This document shows, piece by piece, positions 1-6,321 of a stretch of 10,020 nt of DNA. Location of the stretch: assembly GCA_052387115.1 (NCBI GenBank), contig JBQTJM010000321.1:1-10020 (forward strand), read 5' to 3'. The translations under genes were made by a program, and so were the position numbers. Below the pieces are notes generated by a model that did no database searches, was not told where the DNA came from, and saw only the letters and a program-made list of their open reading frames with translations. Position 1 is the first letter of the stretch; each line of letters opens with the position of its first letter. This stretch comes from JACCXJ01 sp052387115 (GTDB taxonomy: Bacteria; Pseudomonadota; Gammaproteobacteria; JACCXJ01).

Positions 1-238
1 AGTTTTTTGGAGTAGCTGACGCGCTGGATAACACGTCGATGGAGCGAACGCGGCCCAATACCCTGGAAGGAGTTGTCGCAGCGCACCCGCCCACGCCTCG
101 ATGGCATCGGGGCGGCGGGGCAGGACGCTGGTCTCTCGCCGAGCGGCGTTGGCTATCTGCAAGCAGATCGTGTTTGGCATCGGCCCAATCGATGCCGATG
201 AAGGCGGCGAATTCGTTGCCTGCAGGTTGAGGCTTCAT
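1..238 (-). pseudogene. IS110-family transposase, 5' fragment, frameshifted
   Basis: The minus strand opens with ATG at 238-236 preceded by a GGAGGTG ribosome site, and the first 24 residues end in FAAFIGIDWADAKHD, the N-terminal RuvC-like block of IS110-family DEDD transposases (the D of GIDW being the first acidic residue). At 166 the frame breaks: after GAT (169-167) a single C is followed by TGC TTG CAG, and in the shifted frame the family sequence resumes as CLQIANAARRETSVLPRR, then PDAIEAWAGALRQLL. This is a net +1 or -2 shift, so no intact protein can be made. Past about base 70 I cannot align the translation to the family, and the fragment runs off the left edge. The family call is from motif recognition; the frameshift is read directly and could also be a sequencing error. 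Confidence 0.72.
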
Positions 239-283
239 GGGGCACCTCCGAAGTGCTAAAGTAGACGGAAGGGACGTGCGTGC

Positions 284-310
284 TTGAGCTCTACGAAGCC
301 GATATAGAAT
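284..310 (+). promoter_or_regulatory. possible promoter of the PAS-GGDEF gene
   Basis: TTGAGC (284-289) and TAGAAT (305-310) resemble sigma-70 -35 and -10 boxes, with a short 15-base spacer. The start codon lies about 50 bases downstream. The rest of the 239-361 gap shows no gene. It carries the ribosome site of the minus-strand transposase remnant, and it could hold what is left of an IS110 left end. Confidence 0.25.
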
Positions 311-361
311 GCGACGGCGCGGCGATCTTGTTTCGTTCGGTGACAAGCGGGATTCAGTGCC

Positions 362-1246
362 ATGAGCAAGCTGCAAGACGAACATCTCGAGTTCTTCTTT
401 GACATTTCCATCGATCTGATGTGCATCGCCGGAGTGGATGGCTACTTTAGGCGCGTCAACCCGGCATTTACGAAAGCGCTGGGCTGGACTGCCGAGGAAC
501 TACTTGCCAAACCCTTCGTGGAATTTGTTCATCCCGCTGACCGAGAACGCACAGTCATTGAAGTCAGACGCCTGGCCAGTGGCATCGACACGATTAATTT
601 CGAGAACCGGTATCGGAAAAAAGACGGTTCATGGGCGTGGTTAGGCTGGACTTGCCCAGCGGCAACACCGGAAAACGGGCTGTTATACGCAGTTGCCCGC
701 GACATCTCGGAGCAAAAGAAAATGCAAGAGCATTTGCTCCAACTCGCCACCTACGACAGCCTAACGGGCCTAGCTAACCGGGCATTGTTCTTAGATGAGG
801 CTGCTCGTGCCGCCTCGCGCTGTAACCGTACCCGCACGGGAATGGCGGTGTTGTACGTTGATCTTGACGGCTTCAAGCCCATCAACGATAAAATCGGCCA
901 CGATGCTGGTGATGCCGTGCTTCGTGAAGCTGCCCGGCGCATCGCATCATGTATCCGAGACGGTGACTTGGCTGCCCGTCTTGGCGGTGACGAGTTCGCC
1001 GCTATTTTGCAAGGCAGCGCCGCTTATCCGGAGCCGGTAGCGCAACGAATGATTGAGGCCATCGGTCAGCCCATCGCTGTGCACGGTCGCACCTGCCAAC
1101 TCTCTGCAAGTATCGGTTTGGCCATCTCGGATGTCGCCCCGCCCCCCAATGGGGTGGAGCAATTGATCAAATGTGCTGACATGGCAATGTATGATGCAAA
1201 AAGAGGCGGAGGAAATCGTTACGTTGTTTATGCGCCACGGTCTTAG
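362..1246 (+). CDS. PAS domain diguanylate cyclase (GGDEF)
   Basis: This 294-residue protein probably makes cyclic di-GMP from two GTP in response to a signal sensed by its PAS domain. The PAS fold with its PAC tail spans about residues 8-118 (FRRVNPAFTKALGW, then YRKKDGSWAW and ARDIS). A short helix leads into a GGDEF domain at about 128-291. The active site is intact: GGDEF at 208-212, a metal-binding D167 in VDLDGFK, and the NDKIGHDAGD segment at 175-184. An RxxD product-inhibition site (R199-D202) sits exactly five residues before GGDEF, so feedback inhibition is likely. There is no membrane segment or signal peptide, so it is cytosolic. An in-frame TGA at 341-343 makes ATG 362 the first usable start, although its ribosome site is weak. 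Base composition is clearly less GC-rich than in the genes to the right, which together with the adjacent transposase remnant suggests acquired DNA. The ligand is unknown. Confidence 0.93.
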   Translation: MSKLQDEHLEFFFDISIDLMCIAGVDGYFRRVNPAFTKALGWTAEELLAKPFVEFVHPADRERTVIEVRRLASGIDTINFENRYRKKDGSWAWLGWTCPAATPENGLLYAVARDISEQKKMQEHLLQLATYDSLTGLANRALFLDEAARAASRCNRTRTGMAVLYVDLDGFKPINDKIGHDAGDAVLREAARRIASCIRDGDLAARLGGDEFAAILQGSAAYPEPVAQRMIEAIGQPIAVHGRTCQLSASIGLAISDVAPPPNGVEQLIKCADMAMYDAKRGGGNRYVVYAPRS

Positions 1247-1294
1247 ACCGTTAACCCAGAATGCCTGTCACCTAAGTCCCGGGAATGATCCCGG
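1237..1294 (+). terminator. two short hairpins after the GGDEF gene
   Basis: ACGGTC (1237-1242) and GACCGT (1246-1251) form a 6-bp stem spanning the TAG stop. A second stem, CCGGGA (1279-1284) with TCCCGG (1289-1294), has a 4-base loop. Neither is followed by a T-run, so intrinsic termination is only possible. The 93-base gap to the next gene holds nothing else I can support. Confidence 0.3.
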
Positions 1295-1339
1295 CACCCG
1301 TATCCCGACCCCCGATCCAACCCGGGGGACCCTGACACC

Positions 1340-3193
1340 GTGACCCAGGAGAGCCAGTTTTCGCTCCTCAAGCAGCGCCGGTTCGCGCCCTTCTTCTGGG
1401 TGCAGTTCCTCGGCGCCTTCAACGACAACGTCTACAAGAACGCGCTCGTCATCATGCTGGCCTTCCAGGTCGGCTCCCTGAGCGCCCGGGAATCGAACAC
1501 GCTCATCAACCTCAGCGCGGGCTTGTTCATCCTGCCGTTCTTCCTGTTCTCGGCCACCAGCGGTCAGCTTGCCGACAAATACGAGAAATCGCTGCTCATC
1601 CGTTACGTGGTCTTGATAGAGCTCGGCCTGATGAGCCTCGGGGTCTTCGGGTTCTACTGGAAGAGCGTCGCGCTCCTCATGTTCACCTTGTTCCTGGGGG
1701 GCGTGCAGTCGGCGCTCTTCGGGCCGGTCAAATATGCCATCCTGCCCCAGCACCTCAAGCCCGAGGAGATCGTCGGCGGCAACGGCTTGGTCGAGATGGG
1801 GACCTTCGTCGCCATCCTCCTCGGCACCATCCTCGGCGGCGTGCTCATCGCCGAGGAGGGGATCGGGACCACGCTCGTCTCGATCACGACCATCGTGGTG
1901 GCGGCGGCCGGCTACGCGATGAGCCGTTTCATCCCGAATTCCCCACCGCCCGCCCCCGAGCTCCGGATCAACTGGAACCCGTTCACCGAGACGATGCGAA
2001 ACCTCCGCTTCGCGCGCGGGAATCGCACCGTGTTCCTGTCGATGCTCGGGATCTCGTGGTTCTGGTTCTACGGCGCGACCTTCCTGGCGCAGTTCCCGAG
2101 CTACACCAAAGAGGTCCTGGGCGGCGACGAGTCGGTGGTAACGCTCTTGCTCGCGCTGTTTTCGATCGGGATCGGGGCGGGCTCGCTCCTGTGCGAGCGG
2201 CTGTCCGGACACAGGGTCGAGCTCGGCCTGGTCCCCTTCGGCTCGATCGGGCTCACCCTGTTCGCCATCGACCTGTATTTCGCGGCGCAGGGATTGGGCG
2301 CGCACGCGACGGCCGACTGGCTCGGTTTCCTGTGCGCGGATGGCGCCGTTCGGGTGGTTGCGGACCTCGTGCTCATCGGGGTCTTCGGCGGCTTTTTTAT
2401 CGTGCCCCTCTATGCCCTGATCCAGCTCCGCAGCGAGCCGAGCCACCGCTCACGCATTATCGCCGGGAACAACATCCTGAACGCGCTGTTCATGGTCGGG
2501 TCCGCCCTCTTCGCCATCGTCCTGGGTCAGGCCGGGGTGTCGGTGGCCGGGGTACTGCTCTTGACGGGACTCGTCAACGCCGCGGTGGCCCTTTATCTCT
2601 ATATCTTGATCCCGGAGTTCCTGATGCGCTTCATCGTCTGGCTCTGCATCCACTCCGTGTACCGGGTCAGGCATCAAGACCTGAGCCATATCCCGGAGTG
2701 CGGGCCTGGCCTCCTCGTGTGTCGCGAGGGGGGCGCGCGGAGCGCCTTCATCATCGCCGCGGCCTGCCGGCGTCCGGTGCGGTTCCTGGTGCCCGAGCTT
2801 TGGTTTCGCATTCCTATCCTGGGATTCGTGCTGCGCGCCGGGCGAGCCATCGTGCTCGGGCCCGCGGGTGACGGCGACCCTGCGCCGGCGATCCTGCGCG
2901 CCCTCGAAGCCGGTGATCTCCTGTGCTGGATGGGGGACTCGGAGGGGGCCGCGCTCCGGGCGCTCTCGGAGCGCACGCCGGTCATTCCGATCACGATCCG
3001 CACGGGCGGCGACTCGACCGGTGTCTTGCGAAGGCTCCTGCCGCGCCTCGAGGTGATCGCATCACCGGCCATCCGCGTGGCGAACGCGTCGATCGACGAC
3101 GATCAGGCGATCAGCGGTGAGGGGGCGAATTCAGCTGGCGGCTGCCAAGTTATTCCCTCCCCCGGGCCGGGGGAGGGCGAGGGTGGGGGTTGA
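1340..3193 (+). CDS. LplT-like MFS transporter fused to degenerate PlsC-like acyltransferase domain
   Basis: This 617-residue protein has an N-terminal major facilitator domain (about 12-430) with the FLGAFNDNVYKNAL opening typical of LplT-type lysophospholipid flippases, and many hydrophobic helices. In the family the transporter is often fused to a 1-acylglycerophosphate-type acyltransferase that re-acylates imported lysophospholipid. Here residues 435-580 keep the framework of that domain (YRVR, LLVC at 458-461, IIAAACRRPVRF, IPILGFVLRAGRAI). However, the NHxxxxD active site reads CREGGARSA, with E463 and S468 in place of His and Asp, and the FPEG segment reads WMGDSEG (530-536). Catalysis is therefore unlikely, while flippase activity may remain. 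The start is GTG; an in-frame TGA at 1286-1288 rules out earlier starts, and GGGGGA at 1324-1329 can serve as the ribosome site. Roughly the last 14 residues (IPSPGPGEGEGGG) are encoded by the inverted repeat downstream, so the native C-terminus is probably lost. Confidence 0.85.
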   Translation: MTQESQFSLLKQRRFAPFFWVQFLGAFNDNVYKNALVIMLAFQVGSLSARESNTLINLSAGLFILPFFLFSATSGQLADKYEKSLLIRYVVLIELGLMSLGVFGFYWKSVALLMFTLFLGGVQSALFGPVKYAILPQHLKPEEIVGGNGLVEMGTFVAILLGTILGGVLIAEEGIGTTLVSITTIVVAAAGYAMSRFIPNSPPPAPELRINWNPFTETMRNLRFARGNRTVFLSMLGISWFWFYGATFLAQFPSYTKEVLGGDESVVTLLLALFSIGIGAGSLLCERLSGHRVELGLVPFGSIGLTLFAIDLYFAAQGLGAHATADWLGFLCADGAVRVVADLVLIGVFGGFFIVPLYALIQLRSEPSHRSRIIAGNNILNALFMVGSALFAIVLGQAGVSVAGVLLLTGLVNAAVALYLYILIPEFLMRFIVWLCIHSVYRVRHQDLSHIPECGPGLLVCREGGARSAFIIAAACRRPVRFLVPELWFRIPILGFVLRAGRAIVLGPAGDGDPAPAILRALEAGDLLCWMGDSEGAALRALSERTPVIPITIRTGGDSTGVLRRLLPRLEVIASPAIRVANASIDDDQAISGEGANSAGGCQVIPSPGPGEGEGGG

Positions 3194-3258
3194 GCGTCGC
3201 ATAGTTCTGAGCGACTCAACCCCCCTCCTAGCCCTCCCCCTTCCAGGGGGAAGGGATG
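3151..3258. repeat. nested inverted repeat between convergent genes (REP/BIME-like, likely bidirectional terminator)
   Basis: Two 44-base arms, 3151-3194 and 3215-3258, are imperfect reverse complements (about 36 of 44 positions match) around a 20-base centre. Each arm is also a hairpin by itself: CCCTCCCCC (3155-3163) pairs perfectly with GGGGGAGGG (3169-3177) over a 5-base loop, and CCCTCCCCC (3232-3240) pairs with GGGGGAAGGG (3246-3255) with one bulged A, again over a 5-base loop. The inner GGGGGTTGAG and CTCAACCCCC ends extend the large stem. The element sits exactly between two convergent genes, and the TGA of the left gene (3191-3193) lies inside it. Known REP-type repeats have this nested-hairpin layout. 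Termination in both directions is inferred, and no T-run is present. Confidence 0.8.
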
Positions 3259-3271
3259 GAAAAGTTCTCAG

Positions 3272-4489
3272 CTATCGGCTGTCGGCTGGCGACTCGCTCT
3301 CGATGGGCTCGACATGCCGGAACAGCCGCCACAAGGTGAGGTCGTAAGCGATCTTCATGCCTCCGGCGAGCACCAGCGGCCAGCCGAAGGGTGAGAGACC
3401 CAAGAGCCATCCCGAGATCCCCGGGCTCAAGGCCGCGGCCAGGCTGCGCGGGACGGCCGTGAAGCTCGCGGCCGCCGGGCGCTCCTCTTGTGTCACGATG
3501 GACATCACGTAGGCGGTGCGCGCGGGCACGTCCATCTGCGAGAGTAGGCTGCGCAGGCCGAGCAGCAAGAGCGTGAGGCCGAGGTCCGGCGCGAAGGCCG
3601 CGGCGACCAGCAAGGCGTTCGCGGGCAGGTGCGTGAACACCATGGTGCGCACCAGACCGAAACGCCCGGCGAGACGCGCCGACACCAAGTAGGAACAGGC
3701 CGAGCACAGCCGGGTCAGGAAGAAAAATACTCCGACGAGCGTCGCCGTGACCTCGAAGCGTTGGTACAGCCAGGCCGCGATGAGTGTGTCGAGCACCAGG
3801 CCGCCGGCCAATGAATCTAGCGAGAACAGGGCCGCGAGGCGGCGGATCGGCGCGCGCGAGGGCCCGAGCGGCGCCGCGATGGCCGGGCGGAGGGGGAAAG
3901 GGCAGAGGCTGCGGTACAGGACGAAGGTCAGCGCGCCGGCCAACGCATAGAAAACGAACGCCGCCCCGGGACCGCCCCCGGGTGCCAGTCGTTCGACCGG
4001 GCCCGCGGCCAGGGCGCCGAGGGCCGCACCCAGCGTCCCGACAAAGCTGTAACGAGCGAATAAGCCGGGCCGGTCCCGGACGTTTCCGCTACCGGCCAGG
4101 ACCGCATGCTCGATCGGTACGAACACACTGACATCGCCGCCCGAGGGGTTGAGGGTCCCGACGAAGGCGATCACGCACAGGACCCACAGCTCGTCGCTGA
4201 GGACGAAAGCGGCCCCCGAGCAAAACATGAGCACGGCGGCCCCTTGCAACACCGAGCGGTAGCCGATCCCGCCGGCACAGCGGCCGGCCGCGAGGGTCAT
4301 GAGCGCGGAACCGGAGAGCGCAGCGCTCGCGAAGACACCCAACCCGCCGGGGCCGAAACCCAGCGCAGCGAAGTGCAAAGGCAGGAGGACGGCGATGAGG
4401 CCGTCACAAAAACCACGCAAGCCGCGCGCACCGAGCACCAACCTCGGATCGCGCGCCCCTCCGTCGCGGGACGGCCGAGAGATCGGCAT
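3272..4489 (-). CDS. MFS transporter, substrate unknown
   Basis: This 405-residue protein is an integral inner-membrane protein with about 10-12 hydrophobic helices (for example LIAVLLPLHFAALGF near the start, and VGVFFFLTRLCSACSYL and LLLLGLRSLL in the second half). The two loops after helices 2 and 8 carry diluted forms of the major facilitator loop motif (AGRCAGGIGYRSV and SARLAGRFGLVRTM), so this is a complete two-half MFS protein. Nothing points to a specific substrate; drug or metabolite efflux is a guess. A GTG at 4513 would add eight residues, but ATG 4489 is preferred because AAGAGG sits seven bases before it. It lies downstream of the HU gene on the same strand, separated by a strong hairpin, so co-transcription is doubtful. 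Its stop is just beyond the inverted repeat. Confidence 0.85.
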   Translation of the reverse strand: MPISRPSRDGGARDPRLVLGARGLRGFCDGLIAVLLPLHFAALGFGPGGLGVFASAALSGSALMTLAAGRCAGGIGYRSVLQGAAVLMFCSGAAFVLSDELWVLCVIAFVGTLNPSGGDVSVFVPIEHAVLAGSGNVRDRPGLFARYSFVGTLGAALGALAAGPVERLAPGGGPGAAFVFYALAGALTFVLYRSLCPFPLRPAIAAPLGPSRAPIRRLAALFSLDSLAGGLVLDTLIAAWLYQRFEVTATLVGVFFFLTRLCSACSYLVSARLAGRFGLVRTMVFTHLPANALLVAAAFAPDLGLTLLLLGLRSLLSQMDVPARTAYVMSIVTQEERPAAASFTAVPRSLAAALSPGISGWLLGLSPFGWPLVLAGGMKIAYDLTLWRLFRHVEPIESESPADSR

Positions 4490-4533
4490 GCGGGCGCCTC
4501 TTGGGCCGGCCACCCGCGCGGCGCCGGCACGGC

Positions 4534-4557
4534 CGACTCGCCACCATGGGCGAGTCG
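4534..4557 (-). terminator. hairpin downstream of the HU gene
   Basis: CGACTCGCC (4534-4542) pairs perfectly with GGCGAGTCG (4549-4557) over a 6-base loop. Outside this, GGCACG and CGTGCC (to 4562) can extend the stem past a 4-base bulge. It begins only a few bases after the HU stop codon. No T-run follows in the direction of transcription, so it may act as a weak terminator or as an mRNA 3'-end stabiliser. Confidence 0.5.
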
Positions 4558-4564
4558 TGCCGGG

Positions 4565-4906
4565 TCAGGCCAACACGTCCTTCAAGCCCTTGAGCAGCAC
4601 CGCCCGAAGGGCCTTGCGCGCCGGCTTGGCCTTGATCGTGATTTCCTCGCCGGTCGCGGGATTGCGGCCCTTGCGTGCCTTCTGCGCCGGCTTCTCGACG
4701 CGCCGGATCTTGACCGCCAGCTCCGGCACCACGAACTGACCGGAGCCACGCTTCATCAAGTGCCGCCGAGCACAGTTCGCAAGCGCCGTCAGTACCGTCT
4801 TGACATCTGTCCGGCTCATGCCGGTCTCTTCGGCGATCGTCGTGATGATCTGAGCCTTGGTCTGACTCTCGGAGATCGCCTTCAGCTTAACGTTGTTATC
4901 TGCCAT
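4565..4906 (-). CDS. HU/IHF-family DNA-binding protein
   Basis: This 113-residue basic protein belongs to the HU family of nucleoid proteins, which dimerise and bend DNA. The helical N-terminal half (about 14-52, TKAQIITTIAEETGMSRTDV) is followed by the beta saddle. The DNA-binding arm RKGRNPATGEEITI (78-91) contains the conserved proline (P83) that inserts into the minor groove. The C-terminal helix is KALRAVLLKGLKDVLA. It is longer than the usual ~90 residues: there is an N-terminal extension of about 13 residues and a lengthened strand region (FVVPELAVKIRRVEKPAQ), which fits a sub-branch of HU-like proteins rather than HupA or HupB. ATG 4906 is preceded by a GGGGGGAT ribosome site. A good sigma-70 promoter lies about 60 bases upstream. 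Confidence 0.92.
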   Translation of the reverse strand: MADNNVKLKAISESQTKAQIITTIAEETGMSRTDVKTVLTALANCARRHLMKRGSGQFVVPELAVKIRRVEKPAQKARKGRNPATGEEITIKAKPARKALRAVLLKGLKDVLA

Positions 4907-4966
4907 CTATCCCCCCGAAATCGATACGCCCGACACCCGCCCACCGAAGGTTTGCGTGGTGCGCTT

Positions 4967-4995
4967 AGTATCTAACGGCTTCTGCGATTTGTCAC
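4967..4995 (-). promoter_or_regulatory. sigma-70-like promoter of the HU gene
   Basis: On the minus strand GTGACA (4995-4990, 5 of 6 consensus) and GATACT (4972-4967, 4 of 6) are separated by 17 bases. This would start transcription near 4960 and give a leader of about 55 bases before the HU ATG. Confidence 0.5.
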
Positions 4996-5031
4996 CTGTC
5001 CGACCGGGATTGCGGTCCGGCGTGCCGCGGC

Positions 5032-5045
5032 GAGGAGGTACAATG
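5032..5045 (+). promoter_or_regulatory. strong ribosome site with an out-of-frame ATG upstream of the ABC gene
   Basis: GAGGAGGT (5032-5039) is followed three bases later by ATG (5043-5045), much the best ribosome site in the 230-bp gap 4907-5136. That ATG is not in the frame of the ATPase gene: its frame runs on through the gene as an overlapping shadow frame with no stop until 5717. The ATPase frame has a TGA at 5128-5130, so this site cannot start the ATPase directly. It may be chance, a leader that regulates or couples translation, or a sign of a frameshift. Otherwise the gap holds only the HU promoter; I could not pick a confident promoter for the plus strand. Confidence 0.35.
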
Positions 5046-5136
5046 ACGATCCGCGCCCGCTGTCACGCCGCCGCCGGGGTCACGGAACCCGCGGCGTCGC
5101 TTGGCACAGGCGGCGCCATCTCTAACTTGAGCGGGC

Positions 5137-6321
5137 ATGGCCGAGGTCGAGTTCCGCAGTATCGAGAAGGTCTTCCCCGGCGGGGCCCGCGCCGTCTACG
5201 ACCTCACGCTCCACGTCCCCGGTGGGGAGCTTCTGGTCGTGGTCGGCCCGTCCGGCTGCGGCAAGTCCACCGTGCTGCGCATGGCGGCGGGGCTCGAGGC
5301 GCCCAGCGCCGGCGAGGTCTTGATCGATCGCCGGGTCGTGAACTCTTGGTCGCCGCAGCGGCGCAATGTGGCGATGGTGTTCCAGGACTATGCCCTGTAT
5401 CCGCACATGAGCGTCCGGGGCAATCTGGAGTTCCCCTTGCGCATGCGCAAGCTGCCCAAGGCAGAGGTGCGCGCCAAGGTCGCGGAGACGGCCGGCCTCT
5501 TGGCACTGGAGGATCTCCTGGAGCGCATGCCCGGCGCGCTGTCGGGCGGTCAGCGGCAAAGAGTCGCGATGGGCCGCGCGGTGGTGCGCGACCCCAGCGT
5601 GTTCCTCATGGACGAACCGCTGTCCAACCTCGATGCCAAGCTGCGCGTGCAGATCCGAGCCGAGATCGCGGCGCTGCACAGGCGCCTCGGGACCACGACC
5701 TTGTATGTCACCCATGACCAGGTCGAGGCCATGACGCTCGCGTCGCGCGTCGCGGTGCTCTGCGCCGGCCGCCTGCAGCAGGTGGCCGCGCCCGCGGACC
5801 TGTACGCCCGCCCGGCCAACCTGTTCGTGGCGAGCTTCATCGGCAATCCCGGGATGAACATCCTCCCGGTGCGGGTCGTCGCGCACGTACCTCAGGGTGT
5901 GCGGCTCCGGATCGGCGAGCGGCCGATCGATGTGAGCGTACCGGAAGCGGCGCGGGCCGATGTGCGCGTCGATGCGCCGCTGTGGGCCGGTGTCCGACCC
6001 GAGGCCCTGAGCTTGGGCCCGGCCGAGGGGTCGTTCCGAGTCCGTGTGGAGGCGATCGAGTCTTTGGGCCACGAACACCTCGTCTACGGGCGGGTGGTGG
6101 GTGATCCGGTCCCGGCCGTCGCGATCGACCTAGGGGCCGGTGACCTCGGGATCGAGCCGGGGCGTGTGGTCGCGCGTCTGCCGAGCACAGAGCGACCGCA
6201 CCGGGGCGCGGAGTTGTTTCTCAAGGTGCGCCCCGAGTCCCTTTATCTGTTTACACCGAGCGGTGAATGCCTGCGTCACGGCGATCCGGAATCGGGCGAT
6301 CCGGAATCAATAGCGCACTGA
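5137..6321 (+). CDS. ABC transporter ATP-binding protein, MalK/UgpC type
   Basis: This 394-residue ATPase would power uptake of a sugar or polyol from the inner face of the cytoplasmic membrane. All nucleotide-binding motifs are intact: Walker A GPSGCGKST (37-45), Q-loop Q83 in VFQDYALYPHM, signature LSGGQ (135-139), Walker B with D159-E160 in FLMDEPLSNLDAKL, and switch histidine H193. The C-terminal part from about 240 is a TOBE/OB regulatory region as in MalK and UgpC, which distinguishes carbohydrate importers from shorter ABC ATPases. ATG 5137 is fixed by an in-frame TGA at 5128-5130, but its ribosome site (GAGCGGG) is weak. The TGA stop overlaps the ATG of the binding-protein gene by one base, indicating translational coupling. 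The substrate is not evident, and no permease gene is present nearby. Confidence 0.93.
   Translation: MAEVEFRSIEKVFPGGARAVYDLTLHVPGGELLVVVGPSGCGKSTVLRMAAGLEAPSAGEVLIDRRVVNSWSPQRRNVAMVFQDYALYPHMSVRGNLEFPLRMRKLPKAEVRAKVAETAGLLALEDLLERMPGALSGGQRQRVAMGRAVVRDPSVFLMDEPLSNLDAKLRVQIRAEIAALHRRLGTTTLYVTHDQVEAMTLASRVAVLCAGRLQQVAAPADLYARPANLFVASFIGNPGMNILPVRVVAHVPQGVRLRIGERPIDVSVPEAARADVRVDAPLWAGVRPEALSLGPAEGSFRVRVEAIESLGHEHLVYGRVVGDPVPAVAIDLGAGDLGIEPGRVVARLPSTERPHRGAELFLKVRPESLYLFTPSGECLRHGDPESGDPESIAH
6280..6308 (+). repeat. tandem 15-base duplication at the end of the ATPase gene
   Basis: GGCGATCCGGAATC occurs at 6280-6293 and again at 6295-6308, with a period of 15 bases. It encodes GDPES twice in the last residues of the ATPase, just before the overlap with the next gene. 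It is probably a simple slippage duplication in an unconstrained tail. Confidence 0.75.

Noticed and set aside
39..230. 63-residue plus-strand open frame at the left edge
   Set aside because: It is the antisense of the IS110 transposase remnant, which has recognisable family sequence on the other strand.
1268..2446. 392-residue minus-strand open frame
   Set aside because: It lies opposite the MFS domain of the fusion gene, has the Glu/Arg/Asp-rich composition typical of antisense frames in GC-rich DNA, and shows no domain.
4106..4975. 289-residue plus-strand open frame
   Set aside because: It is opposite the MFS and HU genes and crosses the hairpin and promoter between them; no family features.
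5122..6078. 318-residue minus-strand open frame
   Set aside because: It is the antisense frame of the ABC ATPase, whose motifs are intact; it has no recognisable fold.
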